A DNA stretch of 64,000 nucleotides from Maribacter cobaltidurans (GCF_002269385.1 NZ_CP022957.1:3215001-3279000), one strand, 5' to 3'; positions 55,667-64,000 are shown, counted from the first letter of the stretch. A program made the numbers and translations. Notes: generated from the letters alone by a model not told the origin.

Positions 55667-57868
55667 CTAAATGTTTAACCAATAGGTAAATTTAAGGTTT
55701 ATGGACCTGTATTTGGGTTCGAACTGATTTACAGCATAGTTATCATTGTAGACTATAAAAAGGTCGGATAGCGGTGCAAAACGCCATTGTAACCTGGAAT
55801 TAATCCCAAGATTATCCCTTTGATTGCTATACTGAAAGAGTGTCGTCCAGAAAACGGATTTACTGAATGTAAAGCCAAATCTAGGACTTACCAACCATAA
55901 ATCTGCACTAGGGTAGGGGTCCGGTAGACTAATCTTGTCATAGTTCACATTTAGACCAATTCTCACTTTGGGTTGTAGTCTAAGTGTGGCCTCCCCGCCA
56001 ATGGAAAATCTTTGTCCGTTGAAGAAATTACCTATAGAAGTCTCTCCTTCAAAGGCAAAGACATTCGCCCTGTTGGATTGATAGCCTAATGTAAAGGTTC
56101 CAAACCTATATTCTTGGTTTCCGGGTAGTTCAACAGCACCTTCCGTGCCCGTAGGGTCAAAAGGGTCAAAGAGGTATACATAACTGGTGGAATATTCCGC
56201 ACCAAACTCTGTAAAATCCTTAAATACAAAATTATAACGCCCACGGATGTCGTAGTCTGCCAACTGATAATCCAAAGAAGTCCTCCAATTTGAAATACCA
56301 AATACTTCAACCCCATGGTTGTTGATATTTCCTTTTTTTGGCCAAAACAATCGTTGTACCGATCCAACCGCCTTTGTAATATCCGTCCTGGGTATAAAAC
56401 CTAGGTCTGACTGAAAATCCTCATTGATATACGCAAGATCAATAAAGGAATTCCAGTATCTGGAATTATAGCTCAATAAAGCTCCGGCCGATATATTTCC
56501 TTCCGTATCACCGGGCTGAAAGGATTTATGCAGATAATACTTTCCAGACCATACATTATTTGCACTAGCCAAATAATAGTCCAGTCCCAAAACACGATTA
56601 TATTCTTCATCGGCAGAAGCAAAGGGTTCATCCCCAAAAGCTTGCCTATTAATGAAGAACATACCAATATTGGAACGGGCAAATACCTTATGCTGTAAGG
56701 CAAACATAAGATTATTATTGGAGGCGATTTCCTGCTCTTCGTTCTTGGCCGTTTGTATATCCAAAAAGCCCAACCTTAGGTTTTTGTTCAGTTTTCCACT
56801 AAGCCGAAGGCCTCCCAGAATGTCATTCTGCACAGAATTTCCAAGTCTATCCGTAGCAATACCGATTCGTCTTGAAAAGAAGGGGTTGGAATGCCTTATG
56901 CTCCCAAAGCTTCCAAAAAGGTCATTATTGTCAATAAAAAATTGTCGCCTTTCGGGTAAGGAAACCTCAAAACGGGTGAGGTTGGTGATGATGGCATCTA
57001 CTTCCACGTTAGAAAAATCAGGGTTAATGGTAACATCCAAGTTCATGCCGTTACCAATGGCGATTTTAGCATCGCCCCCTACTTTTAGTTTATTGTTGCC
57101 TTCATCGGTCGTAAAATCTTTATCGGATATGGCATTGATGTAGGGTATGAGCGCCAAGGGTGTTCTGGATTTACCCAATGGTTTTTCAAAGTACATATCT
57201 CCCATAAAGGCCAAATTGATGACACTTTGATTTTGGGGGATTGTAAACCAGTTACTGCGTTCGTTGGACTGCATGTCAAATCGGTAGCTCTGGAACCTCC
57301 ATTTGGTTTCTCCTTCGGCGAATTTTAGCGAGGTTAGAGGAATGGCGATTTCTGCTGTATAGTAATTATCATAAATTTTAGTCTCCGCTTTCCACTTTAC
57401 GTCCCACGAAGTTGTGAAACCGCTCTCAACATCTTGTCCGCCCCCAGAAATGAGCACTTCCCTTCTAACACCATAGGGATTAATACCGAAAAGGAATGCA
57501 TTGGTACCGTCGTTAAACGTATCGAAGACTAAACTGATGTTATCACTACCACCGGCTCTAAAATCCCTTTCCAAGGAAGGAATAATATAATCGGAGCCTG
57601 GGGTATAAACCGTTAAACCCACGTAAAGTGTAGTATCATCGGTTAGCATGCGAACGTCGGTTTGATACTGGGCGGGCACTTTATCCGAAGGAAAATACTG
57701 CTGAAAATCCCCGGCACTTTCTGCGAATGTCCATACGGGCTCGTCTAAAATACCGTCCAATACTATATGTTCGTTGGTGTACTTAACCGTAAAGGATTTT
57801 TCAGGAACTTGTGCTATAAGGGAACTGCCGATAAGAAATAGTACTGCTGTACTGAATAATTTGGTCAT
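55667..57868 (-). CDS. DUF5916 domain outer-membrane protein with CBM9-like N-terminus
   Basis: A 733-residue protein with a signal peptide ending SSLIAQ. The N-terminal part (about 25-215) is a carbohydrate-binding family 9-like domain (EHIVLDGILDEPVWTFAESA; YTAEIAIPLTSLKFAEGETK). The rest matches DUF5916, with FSNVEVDAIITNLTRFEVSL and PERRQFFIDNNDLFGSFG near 285-320. A many-stranded barrel follows and ends in the aromatic INLKFTYWLNI, as in outer-membrane proteins. Function is unknown; hydrolase-like and glycan-related roles have been suggested for relatives. Confidence 0.88.
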   Translation of the reverse strand: MTKLFSTAVLFLIGSSLIAQVPEKSFTVKYTNEHIVLDGILDEPVWTFAESAGDFQQYFPSDKVPAQYQTDVRMLTDDTTLYVGLTVYTPGSDYIIPSLERDFRAGGSDNISLVFDTFNDGTNAFLFGINPYGVRREVLISGGGQDVESGFTTSWDVKWKAETKIYDNYYTAEIAIPLTSLKFAEGETKWRFQSYRFDMQSNERSNWFTIPQNQSVINLAFMGDMYFEKPLGKSRTPLALIPYINAISDKDFTTDEGNNKLKVGGDAKIAIGNGMNLDVTINPDFSNVEVDAIITNLTRFEVSLPERRQFFIDNNDLFGSFGSIRHSNPFFSRRIGIATDRLGNSVQNDILGGLRLSGKLNKNLRLGFLDIQTAKNEEQEIASNNNLMFALQHKVFARSNIGMFFINRQAFGDEPFASADEEYNRVLGLDYYLASANNVWSGKYYLHKSFQPGDTEGNISAGALLSYNSRYWNSFIDLAYINEDFQSDLGFIPRTDITKAVGSVQRLFWPKKGNINNHGVEVFGISNWRTSLDYQLADYDIRGRYNFVFKDFTEFGAEYSTSYVYLFDPFDPTGTEGAVELPGNQEYRFGTFTLGYQSNRANVFAFEGETSIGNFFNGQRFSIGGEATLRLQPKVRIGLNVNYDKISLPDPYPSADLWLVSPRFGFTFSKSVFWTTLFQYSNQRDNLGINSRLQWRFAPLSDLFIVYNDNYAVNQFEPKYRSINLKFTYWLNI

Positions 57869-57929
57869 TTTGGTTTGGAAACTTGGTAAACAAATTTAAG
57901 GCTTTGTTCCATTAAAAAACACTTAAGAA

Positions 57930-58094
57930 CTATTCCTTTTTTTTCTTGGGTTCCCTTTTTGCTTCTTTTAGACTTTTCATCAACATCCATTCGATTTGGC
58001 CATTAGTACTTCTAAATTCATCTGCGGCCCATTTTTCAATGGCGTTCAGCATATCCTCATTTACCCGTAATGCAAACGCTTTTTTCTTACTCAT
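57930..58094 (-). CDS. Arc-type ribbon-helix-helix DNA-binding protein (54 residues)
   Basis: A short gene easily missed. The strand KKAFALRVNEDMLNAIEKWA and the helix FRSTNGQIEWMLMKSLKEA form a standard ribbon-helix-helix domain, followed by a basic tail (KREPKKKKE). RHH proteins bind operators as dimers through the N-terminal strand. It is the last gene of the SPFH operon, 77 nt after the DUF4177 gene. A symmetric operator-like sequence lies before the SPFH gene, so autoregulation of the operon is plausible. Start ATG chosen from the fold; no in-frame alternative fits better. Confidence 0.85.
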   Translation of the reverse strand: MSKKKAFALRVNEDMLNAIEKWAADEFRSTNGQIEWMLMKSLKEAKREPKKKKE

Positions 58095-58171
58095 AACTGT
58101 TTTTTCCGTCTATCTGTTAGAACCATGCCGATGAGCGAACATTTTGCTTTCAATGCCAAATTTACTTTGTT

Positions 58172-58330
58172 TCAACGGTTTCTGTCCCTTTCAAAGACTA
58201 TACGACTTCGGCTATGATCCAAATCAATGGCCTTCCATCCTTGTCGCCCGTATTCGTTCAATATATCTTCCAAACGCTGGTTGTTGTTGGTTAATCCCAT
58301 GGTCCAGCTTATGACTTTATATTCTTTCAT
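58172..58330 (-). CDS. DUF4177 domain small protein (52 residues)
   Basis: A short gene matching DUF4177: MKEYKVISWTMGL, LEDILNEYGRQGWKAIDLD and RIVFERDRN, a beta-alpha-beta-beta layout. Its start overlaps the stop of the upstream PH-like membrane protein gene by 14 nt, so it is translationally coupled. Function unknown. It is normally found in small-membrane-protein and SPFH contexts like this one. Confidence 0.82.
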   Translation of the reverse strand: MKEYKVISWTMGLTNNNQRLEDILNEYGRQGWKAIDLDHSRSRIVFERDRNR

Positions 58331-58814
58331 CCTGATTAAAATACCTGTTTATGGTTTGTTGTGCTTCATTGGGTTTTTGGGTGCCTATCAAAAGCATTTT
58401 ACCCGTTTTAAGTACTACTTGTATACCCATGTTACCACGTATGTTATACGCTTTTTTCTTTCGTCCAATACCCCTGTAACCCCATCCACCGAATTCTCCA
58501 ATAGGACTGTATTTCCTGGTATAGCACTTATCCATATCTGCCCAAAGAATGACCTTATTATTTCTTTGGAACGGAAAAAATCTAAAATGAATTCCTTTTT
58601 CGTCTATTTGAGTACTAAGTGCTATCCTATAAACAAGAACAAGTATGACCAAAACGAAAAAAAAGGTCAGAATTAACACGTTTTTAGCCATTGAATCCAA
58701 TTCACCCGAATTGATAGCTTGATATATGGGATAGACCATTATACCTAAAACAAGAAGATTAATGAGGTGAAGCCACCACTGGTTAAATCGCTGTGTTCCC
58801 TTAAAAAAACGCAT
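58317..58814 (-). CDS. Membrane protein with two TM segments and a PH-like C-terminal domain
   Basis: 165 residues, family not certain. Two hydrophobic segments lie at about 15-33 (HLINLLVLGIMVYPIYQAI) and 45-63 (VLILTFFFVLVILVLVYRI). The C-terminal part (about 66-165) alternates short strands (STQIDEKGIHFRFFPFQRNN, VILWADMDKCYTRKY, GIQVVLKTGKMLLIGTQKP) and ends in a helix, like bacterial PH domains. It starts 1 nt after the SPFH gene stop, clearly co-translated with it, and may be a partner of the SPFH protein at the membrane. Confidence 0.75.
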   Translation of the reverse strand: MRFFKGTQRFNQWWLHLINLLVLGIMVYPIYQAINSGELDSMAKNVLILTFFFVLVILVLVYRIALSTQIDEKGIHFRFFPFQRNNKVILWADMDKCYTRKYSPIGEFGGWGYRGIGRKKKAYNIRGNMGIQVVLKTGKMLLIGTQKPNEAQQTINRYFNQDERI

Positions 58815-58815
58815 A

Positions 58816-59667
58816 TCAATGATTTAAGGTCCCCGCATTTACGATTGGAGATGCATCCTTATCCGAACACAAAACTACCATAAGATTACTTACCATAGCG
58901 GCCTTACGTTCCTCGTCCAAGGTGACTAATTCCTTTTTGCTGAGCTCGTGCAAGGCCATTTCTACCATGCTTACGGCCCCTTCCACTATTTTATGCCTTG
59001 CCGCCACAATGGCCGTAGCCTGTTGCCTTTTGAGCATGGCATTGGCAATTTCCTGTGCGTATGCCAAATAACCAATTCTGGCTTCCAAAACCTCTATCCC
59101 TGCCATGGCAAGTCTCTCCTGCACCTCGGTTTCCAAAGCTTCACTGACCTCATTGACGCTAGATCGTAAGGTAATGTCCTCGTCCAATCCTTCATCGGCA
59201 AAATTGTCATAGGGATACATACTGGCCAGTTTTCGTACCGCGGCATCTGTCTGTACCCTAACAAAATTTTGATAATCATCTACCTCAAAGGCAGCTTTAT
59301 AGGTATTGGTTACCCTCCATACCAAAATGGTGCTGATCATTACCGGGTTACCTAATTTATCGTTTACTTTTAACCGTTCACTGTCAAAGTTACTAGCCCG
59401 TAACGAAATTTTCTTTTTTGTGAAAAGTGGATTGACCCAAAAGAAGCCGTTCTTTTTTATGGTTCCAACATATTTTCCAAATAATAATAGCACTCTCGAT
59501 CCATTGGGATTTACCAGAACAAATCCGGCCAGACAAATAACGCCTAGGATTATTAGGAAGATGCCCAAATAAATTTTAAGAAGTGCAATACCGCCAATGA
59601 GTAGTATTAAAATGACTAAAATCATGAGATAGCCATTGATAGGACTGTAATTTTTTTCGTTTGACAT
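58816..59667 (-). CDS. SPFH/Band 7 domain membrane protein
   Basis: 283 residues. Two N-terminal hydrophobic stretches (about 11-32 and 33-52) are followed by a Band 7 domain: GSRVLLLFGKYVGTIKKNGF, KKISLRASNFDSERLKVNDK, MISTILVWRVTNTYKAAFEV and a helical end AMLKRQQATAIVAARHKIVE. SPFH proteins form large membrane rings and scaffold microdomains. First gene of an operon with a PH-like protein, DUF4177 and an Arc-type protein. A symmetric operator candidate overlaps the promoter region. Confidence 0.92.
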   Translation of the reverse strand: MSNEKNYSPINGYLMILVILILLIGGIALLKIYLGIFLIILGVICLAGFVLVNPNGSRVLLLFGKYVGTIKKNGFFWVNPLFTKKKISLRASNFDSERLKVNDKLGNPVMISTILVWRVTNTYKAAFEVDDYQNFVRVQTDAAVRKLASMYPYDNFADEGLDEDITLRSSVNEVSEALETEVQERLAMAGIEVLEARIGYLAYAQEIANAMLKRQQATAIVAARHKIVEGAVSMVEMALHELSKKELVTLDEERKAAMVSNLMVVLCSDKDASPIVNAGTLNH

Positions 59668-59673
59668 GGTGTA

Positions 59674-59703
59674 TGATATTAAAATGATATCATAAATATA
59701 TCA
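59674..59703 (-). promoter_or_regulatory. Symmetric operator-like sequence before the SPFH operon
   Basis: A perfect 10-bp palindrome ATGATATCAT (59684-59693) is flanked at equal distance by TGATAT (59674-59679) and its complement ATATCA (59698-59703). The 30-bp element thus has three-part dyad symmetry. It is 7 nt from the SPFH start and overlaps a TATATTTA -7-like box on the minus strand. Repeated half-sites at one-turn spacing suit a ribbon-helix-helix repressor such as the Arc-type protein encoded in this operon; binding is inferred. Confidence 0.5.
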
Positions 59704-59746
59704 AAAAAAATTTATTTTTAACTTAAACGACCTATTTAATTATATT

Positions 59747-62014
59747 TTACGTTTGGTCTTTAAACTTTTTGGTCTTTTTCTTATTCGGATTTTTAAAGAG
59801 TCTTTTGAAGAATCCATCCCTTTTTACCGGTTCGCAGTCTAGCATCTCCCTAACGTGTTCGCTGGGTGCCGGAAATCTTGCTTTTGTAATTGTGGTAAAC
59901 TCCTTTGCTTTATTCATTTTTTGCATGAGCAAGGCAAACATGGGAAGGGCGGCGTTGGCTCCCTGACCAAGGGTAGTATTTCTAAAACCGATTTCATGAT
60001 TGTCCAGTCCCACCCAGGTCATATGTATCATCTTTGGAGTTAAGGCAACAAACCAAGCATCCTTGTTATTTTGGGTGGTCCCCGTCTTTCCAGCAATATC
60101 ATTGGAAATTTTATAGGTGGAATGGATTCTGGATGCAGTTCCGGAATTGATTGTAGATTTCATCATTTCAATCATAATTTGTCCGTTTTCTATCGTAAAG
60201 GCCTTTTTTGTGCTCCTTTTGGATTTAAATTCAGCTAAAACAGAATCATTTTTTGTAGCTATTGCCTTTATTAAAAAAGGTTCTACCCAATGTCCCTCAT
60301 TGATATAGGTAGTATAGGCTTTTGCCAGATCCAACATTTTAATTTCGCCGGTTCCCAAGGCCAAAGAGGGTTCCCTTGGTAATTTTTCTTCAATGCCCAT
60401 ATCTTTGGCTTGGGAAATCACCTTGTCTATACCGGTCTGTTCCAACACTTTTACCGCCACCGTATTTACGGAATTACTTAAACCTTGCTCCATGGAATAA
60501 TTGAGGTAGGCTTCATCCTTATCTCCGGAATTACTTGGGGACCATCCTTTTAAATTTTCGTATTCAACTTCCTGAGCCGAGAAATATGTGCAAGGTTCTA
60601 TACCTTCTTCTAATGCAGCAGTATAGACAATAGGTTTAAACGTTGATCCCACCTGCCGCTTGCTCTGCGAGATATGGTCATACTTAAACTGCTTGAAGTT
60701 AATCCCGCCGATCCAAGAAAGTACTTCGCCCGTTGTGGGGTCAATGGAAAGTGATCCGGTATTGAGAAATTTCATGTAGTGTTGAATACTGTCCAGAACA
60801 CTGACCTCCATTTCCCGATCCTCTCCCCAAGTCTTTAGGGTCATTTTTCTTTTGGTTCGACTAAGGCTATCAAAAATTTCCTCATCCTCTAATCCTCTCT
60901 TTTTTAAATTCTGGTAGGCCCCACTTCTTCTTGCTATTTTTTTTATCAAATTTTGATTGGAAATCCAAGGAGCATTCTTTCCATAACTTTTTTCAAAATC
61001 GTCTTGAAGCTTACTCATATGTTCCACCATAGTTTCCTCTGCCAATTGTTGCATCTTGAAATTTAGGGTAGTATAAATCTTTAGGCCCGAGGTATAAATG
61101 TTGTAATCCGATCCCGTTTCGTTTTTCTTTTTGGTCCAATCCAATAATTGTTTCCGGACTTCCTCCCTAAAATAGGGGGCTATCCCAGAGCTGTAGTCGT
61201 AATCCCTATAGTCGAGTGTTAGTTCCGATTCTTTTAATGAACCATACTGCTCATCCGAAATGAATCCGTTTTTTTCCATGGTATATAGCACCAAGTTTCT
61301 TCTTTGCTTGCTTTTCGCCGGAAAAATTCTGGGGTTATATCCATAAGTCGCCTTTAGCATGCCAACCAGTGTAGCAGCCTGTGGAATAGATAAGTTCTTG
61401 GTATGGGTATTGAAAAACTTTAGGGCGGCACTTTCTATACCAAAAGCATTGTCGCCAAAGGATACGGTGTTGAGGTAGTGGGTAAGTATCTCATTTTTGT
61501 CATATATATCCTCAAGTCTACTTGCAATGAACATTTCTTTGATCTTATCCACCACGATATTTGTTTTCTTTCTATCCCTCCTTGGATAAAGGTTTTTGGC
61601 TAATTGTTGACTAATGGTACTTCCGCCACCTGATGAATCGTCTCCCATGAGTATCGTTTTTAGGCCCACCCTAAAAAGACTTAGGTAATCCACGCCCGAA
61701 TGTTCATAAAAGCGTTCGTCCTCAATGGATATCAAAGCCTGGAGGAGATGTTCAGGAAATTGATCAAAAGAGATAGGTTGCCGGTCATTGAGATAATACT
61801 TTCCAATTAGAGTACTATCCGAAGAGAACACTTCAGAAGCAACTTGATATTGAAAATTTGAAAGTTCTTTTTTATTGGGAATATTACCCCAAAACCCAAC
61901 ATAAATACTACCAACGAAAAAAATGAATATAAATAACAAACCGAGTAATCCCACCAACGTATACCTAAGAATGGGCGGTTTTATTTTGTTTAAATAATAT
62001 TTTACCTTGTTCAT
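59747..62014 (-). CDS. Class A penicillin-binding protein (transglycosylase/transpeptidase)
   Basis: A 755-residue bifunctional peptidoglycan synthase of the PBP1A type. It has one N-terminal TM (about 18-40). The GT51 transglycosylase domain carries the catalytic Glu in SIEDERFYEHSGVD (near 95-108) and GGGSTISQQLAKNLYPRR. The transpeptidase domain has SxxK in RQVGSTFKPIVYTAALE (near 452-468), SxN in LSNSVNTVAVKV and KTG in IAGKTGTTQNN (near 641-651). The tail is basic (KNPNKKKTKKFKDQ). Length is normal for Bacteroidota. Neighbours are a divergent nuclease gene and the SPFH operon. Confidence 0.95.
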   Translation of the reverse strand: MNKVKYYLNKIKPPILRYTLVGLLGLLFIFIFFVGSIYVGFWGNIPNKKELSNFQYQVASEVFSSDSTLIGKYYLNDRQPISFDQFPEHLLQALISIEDERFYEHSGVDYLSLFRVGLKTILMGDDSSGGGSTISQQLAKNLYPRRDRKKTNIVVDKIKEMFIASRLEDIYDKNEILTHYLNTVSFGDNAFGIESAALKFFNTHTKNLSIPQAATLVGMLKATYGYNPRIFPAKSKQRRNLVLYTMEKNGFISDEQYGSLKESELTLDYRDYDYSSGIAPYFREEVRKQLLDWTKKKNETGSDYNIYTSGLKIYTTLNFKMQQLAEETMVEHMSKLQDDFEKSYGKNAPWISNQNLIKKIARRSGAYQNLKKRGLEDEEIFDSLSRTKRKMTLKTWGEDREMEVSVLDSIQHYMKFLNTGSLSIDPTTGEVLSWIGGINFKQFKYDHISQSKRQVGSTFKPIVYTAALEEGIEPCTYFSAQEVEYENLKGWSPSNSGDKDEAYLNYSMEQGLSNSVNTVAVKVLEQTGIDKVISQAKDMGIEEKLPREPSLALGTGEIKMLDLAKAYTTYINEGHWVEPFLIKAIATKNDSVLAEFKSKRSTKKAFTIENGQIMIEMMKSTINSGTASRIHSTYKISNDIAGKTGTTQNNKDAWFVALTPKMIHMTWVGLDNHEIGFRNTTLGQGANAALPMFALLMQKMNKAKEFTTITKARFPAPSEHVREMLDCEPVKRDGFFKRLFKNPNKKKTKKFKDQT

Positions 62015-62102
62015 AAGTGCAAGTTCTTATTAATATTTTAGCTTACCTGAGTTTTAACAATACCTTAAAACTTGATGTTCTATTTTTGTGAAAACAATTT
62101 CA

Positions 62103-62876
62103 ATGAAAAAACTTACACTTGTTTTTCTTATTATTTTTCAATTTTCATTCGCTAATGACGATGTATGGTCTAAAACTGGACATCGGGTTATTGGTGATGT
62201 TGCCGAGGAATATCTGAGCAGGAGGGCAAAAAAGGCCATTGATAAATTGTTGGACGGACAAAGTTTGGCGGCCGTGTCCAACTTTGGGGACGAAATCAAG
62301 GCCGATCGCAAATACAGGGAATTCAGCGCTTGGCACTATGTGAATTTTCCTGCGGACAAAGACTATAAAGATGTAGAGCCAAGTGAATATGGCGATTTGG
62401 TCATAGGAATCAACAAATGCATTGAAATAATCACCTCAGAAACAAGCTCCAAGGAAGACAAGGCATTTTACCTGAAATTTTTAGTGCACCTTATTGGGGA
62501 TTTGCATCAACCTATGCATATTGGACGGCTCGAAGATAAGGGAGGTAACGATATTCAATTACAATGGTTTGGTAGGGGTAGTAACCTTCACAGAGTTTGG
62601 GATGCGAATATGATTGATGATTACGGTATGAGCTTCACGGAACTTTCGAGTTCTTTGCCCAGGCTTTCCAAGAACGAAGTTAAGGCAATTCAAAAGGGTA
62701 ATATATATGACTGGATTGAGGAAACGCAAGAGATTACCAATCAGGTCTATGAATCGGTCGAAGTTGGTGAAAAGCTGGCCTATCAATACAGTTATAAATG
62801 GTGGGGCACTGTAGAAAATCAGCTTTTAAAGGGAGGAATACGGTTAGCCACTGTTTTGAACGAGATTTTGGGCTAA
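62103..62876 (+). CDS. S1/P1 family nuclease
   Basis: A 257-residue zinc-dependent nuclease with a signal peptide (MKKLTLVFLIIFQFSFAND). The mature N-terminal Trp-Ser-Lys ([18 protein letters not shown]) supplies the first zinc ligand. The other ligands fit AWHYVNFP, FLVHLIGDLHQPMHIGR and GGNDIQLQWFG with NLHRVWD. It is predicted to be secreted or periplasmic and to cleave single-stranded nucleic acids. The start was set at the ATG that begins the signal peptide; an in-frame GTG 15 nt earlier overlaps a TATTTTTG -7 box (62081-62088) and would not be transcribed. Convergent with the TIGR03643 gene. Confidence 0.93.
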   Translation: MKKLTLVFLIIFQFSFANDDVWSKTGHRVIGDVAEEYLSRRAKKAIDKLLDGQSLAAVSNFGDEIKADRKYREFSAWHYVNFPADKDYKDVEPSEYGDLVIGINKCIEIITSETSSKEDKAFYLKFLVHLIGDLHQPMHIGRLEDKGGNDIQLQWFGRGSNLHRVWDANMIDDYGMSFTELSSSLPRLSKNEVKAIQKGNIYDWIEETQEITNQVYESVEVGEKLAYQYSYKWWGTVENQLLKGGIRLATVLNEILG

Positions 62877-62889
62877 CCAAACTTTTGGG

Positions 62890-63168
62890 TTATCGCTTTG
62901 AGATTTTGTTCCCAGAAATATTCCTTTGTCGGGAACATTTAAACCTGCCGGTGATATTCTCCCTTAACTTTCTATGTTTCGTGGTCCTACCCTGTACCCT
63001 TTTTCTCCACATGCGAAAGCTGCTAGGTTTCATCTCCTTTCGCATAATTTCAATAGTTTCCTGTTCACTGATGCCAAATTGAAATGTAATGGCATCAAAT
63101 GGGGTTCTATCTTCCCAAGCCATTTCTATAATTCGGTCCAGTTCCCTTTCTGTAAAGTCTTTAATCAT
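62890..63168 (-). CDS. TIGR03643 family protein
   Basis: A 92-residue basic protein with DRIIEMAWEDRTPFDAITFQ and FGISEQETIEIMRKEMKPSS followed by FRMWRKRVQGRTTKHRKLRE, the TIGR03643 (DUF2805) signature. The first part looks like a helix-turn-helix, so nucleic-acid binding is possible but unproven. The last 15 residues (CSRQRNISGNKISKR) are less conserved in look. It is convergent with the nuclease gene, with a 13-nt gap and no clear terminator between. Confidence 0.88.
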   Translation of the reverse strand: MIKDFTERELDRIIEMAWEDRTPFDAITFQFGISEQETIEIMRKEMKPSSFRMWRKRVQGRTTKHRKLRENITGRFKCSRQRNISGNKISKR

Positions 63169-63448
63169 AGCATTACAAATATACGAAGCTTATCATAAAA
63201 GGAGTTTGGCATGACATTTGAAAATGATAGATTAAGAAGGTTTTTGACAAGCAGATTAGTACTAGTGTGCCCTTATACTAAAGATGGTCATGTCTTCAAA
63301 AGGCACAAAAAATCGGTTCCCACGGCCGATTTTTTTTATAATAAATACTACAGTTTCTTGACGGATATATGGCTGCGCCCGAGGTGACAGAGAGTTCTGG
63401 TAAATAACAAAAAATCAGAAATAAATTTCTCTTTTGTATTGGTCTAAT
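63169..63448. other. Intergenic region with a terminator-like hairpin
   Basis: AAAAAATCGG (63307-63316) pairs with CCGATTTTTT (63326-63335 and on), loop of 9 nt, with A- and T-runs on both sides. It can terminate the alkB transcript on the minus strand, about 110 nt past the stop codon. Nothing else coding was found. Confidence 0.7.
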
Positions 63449-64000
63449 TTACTTTATCACCCTAAAGGTCAGATTTATTCGTTCCCCGACTTGTTTTGCT
63501 GTTTTTGGAATTTGATGCTTCCACATATGTTGGGTCTCTCCTTGCATCAATAGCAAACTACCATGTTCTAAAACCATTTTATGTTTCAAATGGGTTTTTG
63601 TTTTATGTTTAAAATGAAACATTCTTTCCGCTCCTAAACTTAAGGATGCTATTACGGGATTTCTGCCCAATTCCTTTTCATCATCTGCATGCCAGCCATT
63701 ACTATCTTTACCATCTCTATATAGATTTAGTAAGCAGGTTGTGAAATTATTGGGGTGCTGGGATTCTATTTTATTTTTTAATTCCAATAGAGTTGCCGTA
63801 AAGTGATGTGGCTTCATGGTAATATTGGAGTAGGAGTAGGGCTTGTTGTTGTTCGCGTACAAAGCGGTTAGCCTAGGCTGGACATACACCTTACCAAATA
63901 CTTTAATATCATCCTGCTGCCAGGGTGTTTCCCACCTTAATAATTTAAAGTACGAGTCGGCCTCCTGCTTTTCCATAAAATGAGGATAGTAAATAATATC
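63449..64000 (-). CDS. AlkB-type alpha-ketoglutarate-dependent dioxygenase, partial (N-terminus outside window)
   Basis: A Fe(II)/2-oxoglutarate oxygenase that would reverse alkylation damage in nucleic acids. Iron ligands are His and Asp in NGWHADDEKELG and the later His in GETQHMWKHQIPK; the 2-oxoglutarate arginines lie in GERINLTFR. RLTALYANNNKPYSYS and NLYRDGKDSNGWHADDE match the short AlkB (ALKBH2-like) group. The first in-frame ATG inside the window (63976) is probably not the start: the frame stays open to the edge, and the eight upstream codons read DIIYYPHF, which resembles the family N-terminus. Confidence 0.9.
   Translation of the reverse strand, partial: DIIYYPHFMEKQEADSYFKLLRWETPWQQDDIKVFGKVYVQPRLTALYANNNKPYSYSNITMKPHHFTATLLELKNKIESQHPNNFTTCLLNLYRDGKDSNGWHADDEKELGRNPVIASLSLGAERMFHFKHKTKTHLKHKMVLEHGSLLLMQGETQHMWKHQIPKTAKQVGERINLTFRVIK

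Noticed and set aside
63210..63390. Short plus-strand frame starting MTFENDRLRRF between TIGR03643 gene and alkB
   Set aside because: It runs straight through the terminator-like hairpin and has no family resemblance or promoter.

Overview
The window is a chromosomal segment of a marine-type member of the family Flavobacteriaceae (phylum Bacteroidota). Pointers to this are type IX secretion (T9SS) type-B sorting domains, PorP/SprF proteins, Bacteroidota-restricted families (DUF2851, DUF3467, DUF4369, DUF5916, TIGR03643), promoters of the TTTG-N19-TAnnTTTG kind, and an almost complete lack of Shine-Dalgarno sequences except before rpsU. A genus cannot be fixed from the sequence alone. No prophage, insertion sequence, CRISPR array or rRNA gene was found.

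Layout. 1-5900 (minus): tryptophan operon trpE-G-D-C-F, then a MarC membrane protein gene, an unreported 38-codon ORF and trpB (cut by the window edge), preceded by a promoter, a leader peptide with three Trp codons and an attenuator. 5973-7707 (minus): YceI protein, nitroreductase and MarR regulator with a perfect palindrome over its promoter. 7812-14536 (plus): rhodanese, DUF2851 protein, PspC-like protein, K+ channel, Na+/alanine-type symporter, helix-hairpin-helix protein and acyl-CoA dehydrogenase. 14571-29915: the translation/transcription core: rpsU, a Xer recombinase, hpf, tRNA-Thr/Tyr/Gly/Thr, tuf, tRNA-Trp, secE, nusG, rplK, rplA, rplJ, rplL, rpoB, rpoC and a DUF3467 protein. prfC follows on the minus strand.

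31805-50320 (plus) is the accessory centrepiece. Two neighbouring surface-protein loci each pair a T9SS type-B CTD protein with a PorP/SprF-like outer-membrane protein. Locus A is a 1086-residue thrombospondin-3/Ig-like repeat protein, PorP/SprF, and an OmpA protein with TPR and PD40 repeats. Locus B is a giant (about 2,900-residue) low-complexity beta-repeat protein with no recognisable T9SS CTD, then a CTD protein starting at TTG, then PorP/SprF. The giant gene is built from nested tandem and segmental duplications and is visibly GC-richer than its surroundings. It is the best candidate here for an undescribed surface system.

50405-64000: idi, a 6-pyruvoyl-tetrahydropterin synthase-family gene, manA-type isomerase and a small conserved protein (plus). 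Then, on the minus strand, a DUF4369 lipoprotein, DUF819 membrane protein, HAD phosphatase, DUF5916 outer-membrane protein, an SPFH operon that includes two very small genes (DUF4177 and an Arc-type ribbon-helix-helix protein) with a symmetric putative operator, and a class A penicillin-binding protein. The window ends with an S1/P1 nuclease (plus), a TIGR03643 protein and an AlkB-type dioxygenase whose start lies beyond the right edge (both minus).
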